From Staphylococcus argensis (GTDB lineage Bacteria; Bacillota; Bacilli; Staphylococcales; Staphylococcaceae), in NCBI RefSeq assembly GCF_002902305.1, contig NZ_PPPX01000011.1:323232-377965 (forward strand): DNA of 54,734 nt. The letters run 5' to 3'. A program made the translations under genes and the position numbers. Numbering within the stretch: position 1 is the stretch's first letter; the number at the start of each line of letters is the position of its first letter. The notes beneath the pieces were generated by a model. That model had not been told where the DNA came from. It did not search any database and saw only the letters and a program-made list of their open reading frames with translations. This document shows positions 18,817 to 27,986 of the stretch, piece by piece.

Positions 18817-18897
18817 TTTGAAAAAGCCCCTTTCGATTTATCATTTTTATCTCTCTTGTGACGAAATGCGTTACTATTCAAACACAAATACTACAAC

Positions 18898-19584
18898 TTA
18901 ATATAATAGCAGGATGAATATGGGAATAAGGATTGAACTCAAGACTGCTGTTAGAATCATACCTATTGAACTAAAGGCACCAGATTCAATGTCCATCTCA
19001 AGTGCTTTCGCTGTACCAAAGGCGTGAGAAGCGTTCCCATAAGTCAGGCCTTTCGCAATGGAGGTTTCAAAGCGTCCAAGGCGAAGTAAATAGGAACCTA
19101 TCATACTACCGAGCAAACCAGTAGTGATGATAAAGAGTACAGCAAAGGTGTCAGTACCTCCAAGCTGATGAGAAACTTGGATACCTACTGCAGCTGTAAT
19201 CGATCTCGGCAAGACAGTTACGATAACTTCTTTAGAGTAACCGAGAAGTTTCAACGCTGTAAATACTAACAAAAAATTGAAGAGCACACCAGCGAAGACG
19301 CTTGCAAATATAACTCTTGCGTATGCCCATATCTTATGACGATTCTGATAGAGGGGATATGCAAGACAAACAACGCTGACATTAAGCAAATAGTTAATCC
19401 ATTTACCGCCAACCATATAGTTTTTATATGTCGTACCACTGATGAGTAGCACGATAATGATTGCGAGTGATGCGACCAATGCGGGGTTGAGCAATGGCGT
19501 GCGGTATTTACGTTGTAACTTTTGCGCACCGGCATATACGACAACTGTAAGAGCGATCATGAGCAATGCATGTAAGAAATTCAT
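18898..19584 (-). CDS. cidB: CidB, LrgB-family membrane protein
   Basis: A 228-aa LrgB/CidB-family protein with about six to seven membrane segments and the signature [19 protein letters not shown], followed by [21 protein letters not shown] (quoted with its end trimmed) and [13 protein letters not shown]. With CidA it is thought to form a holin-like or metabolite-export system that affects autolysis and pyruvate/acetate handling. Its ATG overlaps the cidA stop by 4 bp (ATGA), so translation is coupled. Confidence 0.9.
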   Translation of the reverse strand: MNFLHALLMIALTVVVYAGAQKLQRKYRTPLLNPALVASLAIIIVLLISGTTYKNYMVGGKWINYLLNVSVVCLAYPLYQNRHKIWAYARVIFASVFAGVLFNFLLVFTALKLLGYSKEVIVTVLPRSITAAVGIQVSHQLGGTDTFAVLFIITTGLLGSMIGSYLLRLGRFETSIAKGLTYGNASHAFGTAKALEMDIESGAFSSIGMILTAVLSSILIPIFILLLY

Positions 19585-19970
19585 TGCGAATCACTCTCTT
19601 TAGCATGTACCCTTTTAACCATCTTCTCAGCAATGTACCCTGATACTAGCGCCACAGAACATGTACCTAATATGATGAGTATAAAGAATACGATGAAATT
19701 TAAATTGATATCCGAAGCCACATCCATAACGCCCACTACAGATGGTACAAAGTAGAATATCATTGTCGCAAGAAAAAAGTTTGCGCCTGAACTTATGAAC
19801 TTTTCTGGTAGAATCTTAAATTGTAACAGCAAATATAACAGTATCAATCCAACGATGCTTCCCGCAATAGGAATATGACATATACGTTGAATCACACTGC
19901 CAACATACGTAACCCCCATCAACAACAGTATTTGGAGTAGTGTTCTCACTACTTTCCAGGCAAACTGCAT
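19581..19970 (-). CDS. cidA: CidA, holin-like LrgA-family protein
   Basis: A 129-aa LrgA/CidA-family protein with four membrane segments, including the family stretch [20 protein letters not shown] and [15 protein letters not shown]. Membrane oligomer forming with CidB. The ATG at 19970 is chosen: GAGAGGG lies nine to ten bases upstream; the in-frame TTG and first ATG upstream overlap or touch that site. The 160-bp space after cidR should contain the CidR-dependent promoter and includes a cre-like palindrome at 20090. Confidence 0.88.
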   Translation of the reverse strand: MQFAWKVVRTLLQILLLMGVTYVGSVIQRICHIPIAGSIVGLILLYLLLQFKILPEKFISSGANFFLATMIFYFVPSVVGVMDVASDINLNFIVFFILIILGTCSVALVSGYIAEKMVKRVHAKESDSQ

Positions 19971-20089
19971 GCTTTTCATCCCTCTCAAAAGATTTAGTTA
20001 AACTTTATCTCTTTTGTACACTATATATTTTAATCCATACCCCAATATATTTAAAATATTGAATTTAAATACGACCTATTACTTTTTTC

Positions 20090-20111
20090 TATGAAAGCGT
20101 TCACTTTCATA
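20090..20111. promoter_or_regulatory. cre-like palindrome upstream of cidA
   Basis: TATGAAAG (20090-20097) and CTTTCATA (20104-20111) form an exact inverted repeat around CGTTCA. The part TGAAAGCGTTCACT matches the CcpA cre consensus TGWAARCGYTWNCW at 13 of 14 positions. It lies about 120 bp upstream of cidA and just after cidR. Catabolite control of cid by CcpA would fit overflow metabolism; binding here is inferred. Confidence 0.6.
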
Positions 20112-20130
20112 ATAATATTTCATATATTGC

Positions 20131-21006
20131 TTAGAGCCGCTCGCTCATAAATTCAATCCATTGACGCGTCGCATAACTTAAATATTTATCTTTCTTCCAG
20201 ACAACACCGAGTTCCCAAGACATCGACTTGTCATCGATCGGTATATTACAGAAGTGACTGTCGAGCATCTTCACGATATTCTCCGGTAGTATGCTGATGC
20301 CTAAATGTGCATTTAATAGATTCTCAATAAAGTTCCATTGAGATATCTTAGAAACTGTATTCGGAATATAACCTGCGTTCTTCGTCGCTTCAATAATCTT
20401 GTCATTGAGATAGAAATCTTCATTAAATAAGATAAAGTCCTCATTAATGAGATCTTTCATATTGACGGAGTCTCTCGTCGCCAATGCATGATTTCTATGT
20501 GTCACTAAACGCAGTTCTTCTTGATAAAGTGGTATGGAATTAAAGATGGCTTGATCTACTGGCAATGTCGTAATCCCGATATCAATTTCATCATTGACCA
20601 GTTGAGATTCAATCATCTTTCCGCCATTTTCCACTAGATTATACGTCACATTCGGATAGCGCTGATGAAACTCGCCCAAGATTTCAATAAATTGATTCAT
20701 ATTCATCACCGCTGAAAGCCCGATGCTAATATGACCTGTTTCGAGTCCGAGCAAACTATTAATTTCTTTCGGTAAATCATTAAATAAATTGAGTATTTCT
20801 TTACATTTTTGATAGAAGACTTCTCCCGCATCTGTGAGCACCAACTGCCGCTTACTTCTATCGAACAATGGCATCGCCAATTCACTTTCCAAATCTTTAA
20901 TCGCTTTACTAATCGTTGGTTGAGCGATATACAGATGCTTCGAAGCTTTCGTCATTCCACCATGTTCCACGACTTCAACGAAATATGTCATTTGTTTGAT
21001 ATCCAT
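20131..21006 (-). CDS. cidR: CidR, LysR-type regulator
   Basis: A 291-aa LysR-type transcription factor. The winged helix is at residues 1-60 (MDIKQMTYFVEVVEHGGMTK, then ASKHLYIAQPTISKAIKDLE), with the effector domain behind it. In S. aureus CidR activates cidABC and alsSD in response to acetate/weak acid and glucose overflow. The ATG at 21006 is preferred over one six codons upstream because GAGGGG sits ten bases before it. Same orientation and position directly before cidABC as in S. aureus. Confidence 0.9.
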   Translation of the reverse strand: MDIKQMTYFVEVVEHGGMTKASKHLYIAQPTISKAIKDLESELAMPLFDRSKRQLVLTDAGEVFYQKCKEILNLFNDLPKEINSLLGLETGHISIGLSAVMNMNQFIEILGEFHQRYPNVTYNLVENGGKMIESQLVNDEIDIGITTLPVDQAIFNSIPLYQEELRLVTHRNHALATRDSVNMKDLINEDFILFNEDFYLNDKIIEATKNAGYIPNTVSKISQWNFIENLLNAHLGISILPENIVKMLDSHFCNIPIDDKSMSWELGVVWKKDKYLSYATRQWIEFMSERL

Positions 21007-21189
21007 AGGATGCGTACCCCTCATCTATCACTTTCTTCACTGTTAATACTACCTTATTTTTCGCCAAAATGGGAGCTTTAGCTCAATTTCTTTCCTTATT
21101 ATTAATGATTATTGTCAGGTATGTGGTGAGTCTGATTTCCCACTACCCTTTTCAACCAAGTATTAAAATTGACAATTACATGAATGTGT

Positions 21190-21218
21190 TTAATACCAAA
21201 TATAGATTATGGTATAAT
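21190..21218 (+). promoter_or_regulatory. extended -10 promoter of yozE
   Basis: TGGTATAAT at 21210-21218 is an extended -10 element with a perfect TATAAT; TTAATA (21190-21195) lies 17 bp upstream as a weak -35. It precedes the yozE start by about 28 bp. Confidence 0.65.
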
Positions 21219-21245
21219 GACTTGTGGCTCTAGAAGAGGTGATGT

Positions 21246-21461
21246 ATGACTTTCTACGATTTTATGCAGAACTTTCTAGGTGATGACACGCCTTTAGGTG
21301 AATTGGCTGATGAGATTAATCAAGATGTCAATTTCCCTAAAAATGTTTCTGATCCAGAAAGCATCTTGACATATTGTCGTGAACACAATTGGACTGATAC
21401 TGAGTTGCTCAGTATCACTAAGAGAGCCTTAGACTTATTTAGCCAATTCGTCCTCATGTAG
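21246..21461 (+). CDS. YozE family (SAM-like) small protein
   Basis: A 71-aa protein of the YozE/UPF0346 family (MTFYDFMQNFLGDDTPLGEL; then LADEINQDVNFPK...SILTYCREHN). The fold resembles a sterile alpha motif; function is unknown. GAGGTGATGT precedes the ATG and a strong terminator follows. Length is standard for the family. Confidence 0.85.
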   Translation: MTFYDFMQNFLGDDTPLGELADEINQDVNFPKNVSDPESILTYCREHNWTDTELLSITKRALDLFSQFVLM

Positions 21462-21512
21462 TAGCCATAGTATTTCATGAGATATAGGCTTGCCATCACC
21501 TCATGATGCGTA

Positions 21513-21552
21513 GGAGAAAGTTCGTGCATTAACGTACTTTCTCCCCTTTTTT
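21513..21552 (+). terminator. terminator of yozE
   Basis: GGAGAAAGT (21513-21521) pairs with ACTTTCTCC (21536-21544), followed by CCTTTTTT. Confidence 0.85.
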
Positions 21553-21563
21553 ATATACAAAAA

Positions 21564-21610
21564 ACGGGAGACAAACTGAAATCAATGAGATTCCGAAGTT
21601 TCTCTCCCGT
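21564..21610 (-). terminator. terminator of nhaC
   Basis: ACGGGAGACAAACT (21564-21577) pairs with AAGTTTCTCTCCCGT (21596-21610) with one mismatch; on the minus strand a TTTTTT tract follows. Confidence 0.8.
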
Positions 21611-21678
21611 AACAATACAATTCTTTATACCTGAGTTGGCTAATGACTTAAGTAAGGTCTTAACGCTTTTTAGACTGA

Positions 21679-23133
21679 CTATCTAGTTTCTAAATGTTCT
21701 TCTAAGCCTTCAGGATTTTCAACTTTAGCAGTCTTGTCTTTCACAATCTTAAATCCAGTATAACCATATATAATAGAAATAACTGGTACAATATAGTTCA
21801 AGATGGCAAACGGTGCGTACGTTCCTGCAGATACGCCTAATGTCGTCGCAATAAACACCCCACATGTATTCCACGGAACGAACACTGACGTTAACGTTCC
21901 ACCATCTTCAAGCGCTCGTGAAAGGTTCTTCGCATGTAATTTTTTCAACTTAAATGCATCCGCAAACATGCGTGACGGTACGATGATTGAAATATATTGT
22001 TCTGAACAAGTGAAGTTCGTACCGATACATGACACGATAACTGATGCGATAAGTGAACCTGTGCGCTTCGCAAATTTTAAAATAACATTGATTAAAGCAG
22101 CAAGCATACCAGAATATTCAAGCACACCACCAAAGGTCATCGCTACAAGCGTTAACGAGATGGTGTAGAACATATCTTCTAAACCACCACGGTTAAAGAG
22201 TTCATTGACCATATGGTTATCAGTGTGAATAGAATAGCCTGTTTGTAATGCTGTTAGTGCATCTGTAAGGGAATCTCATTGGATGAAGATTTGTGAGAAG
22301 AACCCTAAGATTACACCTGCACAAATCGCTGGAATAGCTGGGACTTTCAATACAACAAGAATGATAACGATGGCTGGTACAAGCAATAGCCATGGCGTAA
22401 TCGTAAAGTTGTCATTCATCGTATTGAGAATCTTGTTGATCTTACCACTGTTAAAGTTACGATTTCCGTATTGTAAACCTATAAAGAAATAAACAATTAA
22501 GGTGATGACAATAGCGGGAATCGTGGTGTAGAACATATGCTTGATGTGTTCAAATAATGGGACCTCTGTTAAGCCTGAAGCAAGGTTAGTCGTATCTGAA
22601 AGTGGACTCATCTTGTCACCAAAGTAGGAGCCACAAATGACTGCACCTGCAACCATACCAGATGAAATTCCCATGCTAATACCGATACCCATACAAGCGA
22701 CACCTACTGTGGCCATCGTTGACCAACTACTTCCAATCGCTAGTGCAACCACGCTGCAGAGTATGATAACTACAACTAAGAAATATGTAGGATTAATCAG
22801 TCTTAAACCATAATAAATCATCGTCGCTACGACACCGCCGCCAATCCAAGATCCGATAACTAGCCCGACTAACATAATAATGACAATGGCTGGTAACGCA
22901 TGACGAATACCTTTGTACATCATCTCTTCTACTTCTTCGAAATCATAACCATGAAACATCGTTACGATAATCGCGGTAGCAGTACCAATCATGAGCGGAA
23001 TATGTGGCTCTTTACCGAGCACTGCTACTGAGAAGAGCATAGTACCAATCATTATTGCGAGTGTGAGTAAAGCAGAAGGTACCCCTATTTTCTTCTTAAC
23101 TTTCTCACTCTTTTCCTTCTTATCCTTTGACAT
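21679..23133 (-). pseudogene. nhaC: NhaC-type Na+/H+ antiporter, nonsense mutation
   Basis: A 484-codon NhaC-family sodium/proton (or malate/lactate-type) antiporter frame, with an in-frame TGA at 22276-22278. The first 285 aa contain KEPHIPLMIGTATA, GSWIGGGVVATMIYYGL and the SSWSTMATVGVACMGIG core. After the stop the same frame reads DSLTDALTALQTGYSIHTDN and goes on through CSEQYISIIVPSRMF to the end. One change, GGA to TGA, explains the break, since glycine fits the family at this loop. An ATG at 22212 could start a C-terminal fragment but no good ribosome binding site is seen. The N-terminal fragment would lose about five helices. Confidence 0.87.
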
Positions 23134-23426
23134 TTCTTACACCCCTTTGTTCCACGTTGATCATTTAAAAATTAAATGTGTCAACGCTTACAAAATATCA
23201 TAACTCATTTATTGAATTTTGCAACTTCTTACATGCAAAATAAATAATGATTTCACTTTATCAATTCTGTATGAAGTGATTCTGATAAGGATATAAAGGG
23301 GTGGGCTGAAAATAATAAAAATTTGTGAACTTATTTATAACCTTTTCAAATCGTTTGTAATAAGAAAAGGGATAGTACGCTAATTGCTTTTATTACATAA
23401 CGACTACCCCTCATTCACTATTCTTA

Positions 23427-24707
23427 TTATTGTTGTGATCTTATTTCTTTGAGCTTATCTTCAGCAACTTGAGTGTTTGCTCGATCAGCTTGCTTTAAGT
23501 ACTCAGCAATTTGTGCAATCTCTTCGCCTTGAGCACCGACACTAATCGCTAAAGATTTATACTGTAAACTCATATGTCCTTGTTGGATGCCTTCTGATAC
23601 CAATGCACGACACGCCGCAAAGTTCTGAGCAAGACCTACCGCAGCTACGACTTCGCCTAGCTCTTTAGCTGACGACACGTTCAGTAGGTCTAACGACGCT
23701 TTCGCTATTGGCAGGACTTTCGTTCCACCACCGACTGTTGCTAACGTCATCGGCACCTCGATGTCACCGATTAAACGCTGGCGTTCTTGATCGTATTTCC
23801 AAGTCGCAATTCCACGATACTGCCCATCTTTACTAGCATACGCATGTGCGCTCGCTTCAGCACCGCGTGTATCATTTCCTGTAGCTAAGACAACAGCGTG
23901 AATACCATTCATCACACCTTTGTTATGTGTGGCAGCACGATGAGGATCGACTTGAGCGAGTACAGAAGCACGTTCCATTCGGCGCGCTACTTCTTCACCG
24001 CTTCGTTCACCTTTTCCTAAATCATCTACTGCAATTTCGCCTCGTACATGAACGACAGAAGCAGTCGCATGATTGGATAGGATACTCATCAAGATGCCGC
24101 TGTCCGGAATTTCAGTTTTTAGATATGCTGCGATACCTTCTAACATTGTATTCAACATGTTCGCGCCCATCGCATCTTTCGTATCCACAAAGATCTTCAA
24201 TGAGAGTAACTGCTGTTCAGGGAACGTATCAATTTCAAAGCGACGATAGCCGCCCCCTCTTTTTAGAATAGAAGGGTAAGCCTCATCGGCAATTTGTTTA
24301 ATCTGATGATCAAAGTGATTGATTTGTTCTACTAGAGCTTCTGTATCTTCGACACCATCAAAGACGATTTGGCCAATCATTAAGCGCTCACTAGATACGA
24401 CTTTAAATCCGCCTGTGCGGTTAACGAGCTTCGCACCATAACTTGCCGCAGCGACTACAGAAGGTTCTTCAACCATCATCGGTACAACGTAAGATTGACC
24501 TTCAACATCAATTTGTGGCAGCAAACCAACTGGTAGTGCGCCTTGCGTAATTACATTCTCAATTAAACTGTTCGCTACATCTTCGTTAATCGTGGCATAA
24601 TTTTTCAACGTAGCGTAATCATCGTCGTTCAACCAACCGTATGACTTTAACATCTCAAGCTTATCTTCACGCGATAAATGTCGAAATGATTTATCTAAAG
24701 GCTTCAT
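23427..24707 (-). CDS. mvaA: hydroxymethylglutaryl-CoA reductase (class II)
   Basis: A 426-aa degradative/class II-type HMG-CoA reductase making mevalonate for isoprenoid synthesis. Seen: catalytic-region Glu50 in SLIENVITQGALPVGLLPQI (broken before the end), cofactor/substrate motif DAMGANMLNT (Asp178 about), and the C-terminal GLAQNFAACRALVSEG with its histidine in QQGHMSLQ. It follows the thiolase gene by only 3 bp, so both are one minus-strand operon, divergent from mvaS. Length is normal. Confidence 0.93.
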   Translation of the reverse strand: MKPLDKSFRHLSREDKLEMLKSYGWLNDDDYATLKNYATINEDVANSLIENVITQGALPVGLLPQIDVEGQSYVVPMMVEEPSVVAAASYGAKLVNRTGGFKVVSSERLMIGQIVFDGVEDTEALVEQINHFDHQIKQIADEAYPSILKRGGGYRRFEIDTFPEQQLLSLKIFVDTKDAMGANMLNTMLEGIAAYLKTEIPDSGILMSILSNHATASVVHVRGEIAVDDLGKGERSGEEVARRMERASVLAQVDPHRAATHNKGVMNGIHAVVLATGNDTRGAEASAHAYASKDGQYRGIATWKYDQERQRLIGDIEVPMTLATVGGGTKVLPIAKASLDLLNVSSAKELGEVVAAVGLAQNFAACRALVSEGIQQGHMSLQYKSLAISVGAQGEEIAQIAEYLKQADRANTQVAEDKLKEIRSQQ

Positions 24708-24710
24708 AAA

Positions 24711-25862
24711 CTACTCTCCTCTTTCCACATGTAATGCGATGCCTAAGCCGCCACCGATACAAGCTGTTGCGATACCTGAATGTTTATCCTCTTGAGATAA
24801 TATATTCACTAGTGTTGTCACTAAACGAGCTCCACTCGCTCCAATAGGGTGTCCTAAAGCAATCGCACCACCATGAAGGTTAAATTTCTCATCAGGAATA
24901 CCCAAATGTTCTTTAACCGGAATACTTTGTGCAGCGAATGCCTCAGTCATTTCAACAACATCGATATCTGTCATTTGTTTATTCATTCTAGTTAATAAGT
25001 GAGAAACTGCATGATATGGTGCGTAACCCATCATCTCTGGATCGCAGCCGACTTCTGAGTAATCTCCGATAAGACCTAAGATGTCATAACCGTTCTCTTT
25101 CGCATAATCTGCATCCATCAAGATGAGCGCAGACGCACCGTCATTAATACTAGAAGCATTACCTCCTGTTACAGTGCCATCTTCTTTAAAGATCGTCTTG
25201 AGTGTGCCAAGCTTTTCTACACTACTATTACCACGGATACCTTCGTCGGTCGTCATCATTTCGCCATCAGCATCTTCAAGAGGCACGATTTCATCTTTGA
25301 ATTTGCCTGCTTCAGTAGCTTGAGCTGCTTTTTGTTGTGAGTTGTTAGCGAAAGTATCTTGTGCTTCACGTGATACTTGATATTTATCAGCAATCTTCTC
25401 AGCAGTTACGCCCATTGGCACGTTATGGAAAGCATCTGTTAAACCATCATGCATGAAACTTTCAACTGGCTTCTCGTCTTCCCCTAATAACAGCTTCGGT
25501 GCATTAGTCATACTTTCAACGCCCCCTACTGCTACGACTTTCGCTTCGCCAAGTTGAATGAGTTGCTTACCTAGAATAATGGCTTTAAGACCTGAACCAC
25601 ATACTTCGTTAATCGTCATCGCTGGTGAAGTTTCTGGTATGCCAGACGCAATACTAATTTGACGCGCTGTATTCTGTCCGAGACCTGCTTGTAGCACGTT
25701 ACCGAAGATGACTTGTTCAATCTCTTCAGATTTAACATTGGCACTTTCAATAGCTGCACTCAATGCTTTCGTTCCTAGTTCTACTGCGTTATAGTTACGC
25801 AATCTACCTTTAAATCTCCCTATGGGTGTACGTTTCGCACTAACAATAGCGATATTACTCAT
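24711..25862 (-). CDS. acetyl-CoA acetyltransferase (thiolase)
   Basis: A 383-aa thiolase that joins two acetyl-CoA to acetoacetyl-CoA, the first mevalonate step. The nucleophile Cys88 is in NEVCGSGLKAI. The C-terminal GHPIGASGAR histidine and ACIGGGLG cysteine are present. The ATG at 25862 follows AAAGGAG and matches usual thiolase N-termini (MSNIAIVSAKRTPIGRF); the 34-residue upstream extension is rejected. Operon with mvaA. Confidence 0.92.
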   Translation of the reverse strand: MSNIAIVSAKRTPIGRFKGRLRNYNAVELGTKALSAAIESANVKSEEIEQVIFGNVLQAGLGQNTARQISIASGIPETSPAMTINEVCGSGLKAIILGKQLIQLGEAKVVAVGGVESMTNAPKLLLGEDEKPVESFMHDGLTDAFHNVPMGVTAEKIADKYQVSREAQDTFANNSQQKAAQATEAGKFKDEIVPLEDADGEMMTTDEGIRGNSSVEKLGTLKTIFKEDGTVTGGNASSINDGASALILMDADYAKENGYDILGLIGDYSEVGCDPEMMGYAPYHAVSHLLTRMNKQMTDIDVVEMTEAFAAQSIPVKEHLGIPDEKFNLHGGAIALGHPIGASGARLVTTLVNILSQEDKHSGIATACIGGGLGIALHVERGE

Positions 25863-25898
25863 ATAAATTTCTCCTTTGTTTACTTTGTAATTACTGTA

Positions 25899-25927
25899 TT
25901 TATAGGTTGTATTTTGATATGATACAA
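25899..25927 (-). promoter_or_regulatory. promoter of thiolase-mvaA operon
   Basis: On the minus strand TTGTAT (25927-25922) and TATAAA (25904-25899) are separated by 17 bp, about 37 bp before the thiolase ATG. The divergent mvaS promoter must share this 100-bp gap. Confidence 0.5.
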
Positions 25928-25962
25928 TTGCTATTTTTACATAAGAAAGGGGTCGATACATC

Positions 25963-27132
25963 ATGACTATCGGTATAGATCAAATAAACTTTTACATTCC
26001 ACAATTCTACGTTGATATGGCAGAATTAGCTGAAGCACGCGGCGTTGATCCAAACAAATTCTTGAAAGGCATAGGCCAAACAGAGATGGCTGTAAGCCCT
26101 GTAAGTCAAGATATCGTTTCAATGGGTGCTAACGCAGCGAAAGATATTCTTTCAGACGATGATAAGAAAGCGGTTTCTATGGTGATTGTAGCCACTGAAT
26201 CAGCAATTGATTCAGCGAAAGCCTCTGCCGTTCAAATTCACAACTTGCTAGGTATTCAACCTTTCGCTCGTTGTATTGAAATGAAAGAAGCTTGTTATGC
26301 CGCTACACCAGCCATCCAACTTGCTAAAGATTACCTCCAACAACGTCCTGATGAGAAAGTACTTGTCATCGCTAGTGATACTGCACGTTACGGACTCGAA
26401 TCAGGCGGGGAACCTACTCAAGGTGCTGGTGCTGTAGCAATGATGCTCAGCCACAACCCACGCATTCTGGAACTTAATGATGATGCTGTGCCATTTACTG
26501 AAGATGTCTATGACTTCTGGAGACCGACTGGCCATATGTATCCACTCGTTGCTGGTAAATTATCTAAAGATGCGTATATTCACTCTTTCCAAGAAAGCTG
26601 GAAAGCGTATGCTCAGCGCTATAATCATTCTTTAGATGACTTTGCGAGTCTATGTTTCCATGTTCCATTTACTAAAATGGGTAAAAAAGCGCTTGAATCC
26701 ATCTTAACAGATGAGATTTCAGATGAAACTCAGAAACGTCTTACAGAAGGATACGATGCAGCAACATATTACAATCGTTACGTTGGTAACATTTACACAG
26801 GTTCACTCTACCTCAGCCTCATTTCATTATTAGAAACACATGATCTAGAAGCTGGCCAAATAATTGGTCTCTTCAGTTATGGTTCAGGTTCAGTAGGTGA
26901 ATTCTTCTCTGGTAAACTTGTCGAAGGTTATCGTGATGCTTTAGCAATTGATGAACATAAAGCTTTAATGAACAACCGAAAAGCATTGTCAGTTGAAGAG
27001 TATGAATCCTTCTTCAAACGCTTTGACAACTTGGAATTTGATCACGACACAGAGCTTGTAGAAACACCTAAAGGCGCATTCTACTTAGATCACATCGAAG
27101 ATCATATCCGCTCTTATAATACCTTAAAATAA
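25963..27132 (+). CDS. mvaS: hydroxymethylglutaryl-CoA synthase
   Basis: A 389-aa HMG-CoA synthase condensing acetyl-CoA with acetoacetyl-CoA. The catalytic acid Glu79 (VATES) and nucleophile Cys111 (EACYAAT) sit at the family positions; the histidine is in [13 protein letters not shown]. The start follows AAAGGGG. Divergent from the thiolase-mvaA operon, so the three enzymes from acetyl-CoA to mevalonate are together. Confidence 0.95.
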   Translation: MTIGIDQINFYIPQFYVDMAELAEARGVDPNKFLKGIGQTEMAVSPVSQDIVSMGANAAKDILSDDDKKAVSMVIVATESAIDSAKASAVQIHNLLGIQPFARCIEMKEACYAATPAIQLAKDYLQQRPDEKVLVIASDTARYGLESGGEPTQGAGAVAMMLSHNPRILELNDDAVPFTEDVYDFWRPTGHMYPLVAGKLSKDAYIHSFQESWKAYAQRYNHSLDDFASLCFHVPFTKMGKKALESILTDEISDETQKRLTEGYDAATYYNRYVGNIYTGSLYLSLISLLETHDLEAGQIIGLFSYGSGSVGEFFSGKLVEGYRDALAIDEHKALMNNRKALSVEEYESFFKRFDNLEFDHDTELVETPKGAFYLDHIEDHIRSYNTLK

Positions 27133-27205
27133 TTTAATATTCACTGGATAAGGGTAAGCCTCATCCACTACACAGATTCACTGCGCCACTGAGATATGAT
27201 GACTT

Positions 27206-27243
27206 AAAGTCGCACAATAATGACAACATTATCGTGCGGCTTT
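27206..27243. terminator. bidirectional terminator
   Basis: AAAGTCGCACAATAATG (27206-27222) and CATTATCGTGCGGCTTT (27227-27243) form a 17-bp stem with two non-Watson-Crick positions and an ACAA loop, between convergent mvaS and ogt. Confidence 0.8.
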
Positions 27244-27308
27244 ATTATGTTTAACAGGAGCGGTAGTTATCGTTAATCCACTTCATACAACCATTCCTAT
27301 CCTTTCAT

Positions 27309-27830
27309 TTAATTCGTCGGCAAATAGAAATCACCTAAATCTACGCCCTCTAATTCTAGAAGCTGCATCTTAACATCCAAGCCTCCACCGTAGCCGGTCA
27401 AATTACCGTTCTTACCCACTACACGGTGACAAGGCACAATCAGAGATATAGGGTTACTTCCTACCGCTCCACCTATCGCTTGAGCTGCCATCTTCTGTTT
27501 ACCTCTTAAACGCGCGATTTCTTTAGCGATTTCACTATACGTGACCGTCTTGCCATACGGGATTTGACGCAAATAATGCCATACTTGTTGCCTAAACTCT
27601 GACCCTTGTGGATTTAATTCGAAATAGATCTCTGGTTGTTCACCTTTGAAATAAGCGTCTAACCACTTACGTGCTTTAGCAAAGACCAGCAAGTCACTTT
27701 CTTCAAAGTTATCATTAAACTGATCTGCGAAATCTTGTTGATTCGCGTGCCATACGCCTGTTAAAGCACTGCCATCAGAAGTTAACGTCAATTGTCCTAT
27801 AGGTGATTGATAGTATGTTAGATATTGCAT
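27309..27830 (-). CDS. ogt: methylated-DNA--protein-cysteine methyltransferase
   Basis: A 173-aa O6-alkylguanine-DNA alkyltransferase. The suicide cysteine is Cys134 in IVPCHRVVGKNG; the helix-turn-helix with the arginine finger lies before it (YGKTVTYSEIAKEIARLRGK). Repairs O6-methylguanine. The start at 27830 has GAGG six bases upstream; an ATG four codons earlier overlaps that site. Confidence 0.9.
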   Translation of the reverse strand: MQYLTYYQSPIGQLTLTSDGSALTGVWHANQQDFADQFNDNFEESDLLVFAKARKWLDAYFKGEQPEIYFELNPQGSEFRQQVWHYLRQIPYGKTVTYSEIAKEIARLRGKQKMAAQAIGGAVGSNPISLIVPCHRVVGKNGNLTGYGGGLDVKMQLLELEGVDLGDFYLPTN

Positions 27831-27986
27831 AGTATTCCTCATCTCTCAAATCATTTTCTCTATCATAGCCTATTCGTCTACTGTTTGTAAAATTTCACTT
27901 TTAGAGTTTCTATCTGGAATTCTTGGAGCTTTTTTAAGTTACTGCAACTTTGGAAAATAAGACAAAATTCATCATTACTGCACTCA

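Noticed and set aside
22276..22278. TGA as selenocysteine or programmed read-through in NhaC
   Set aside because: No selenocysteine system is expected in staphylococci, no structured element follows, and glycine is the family residue.
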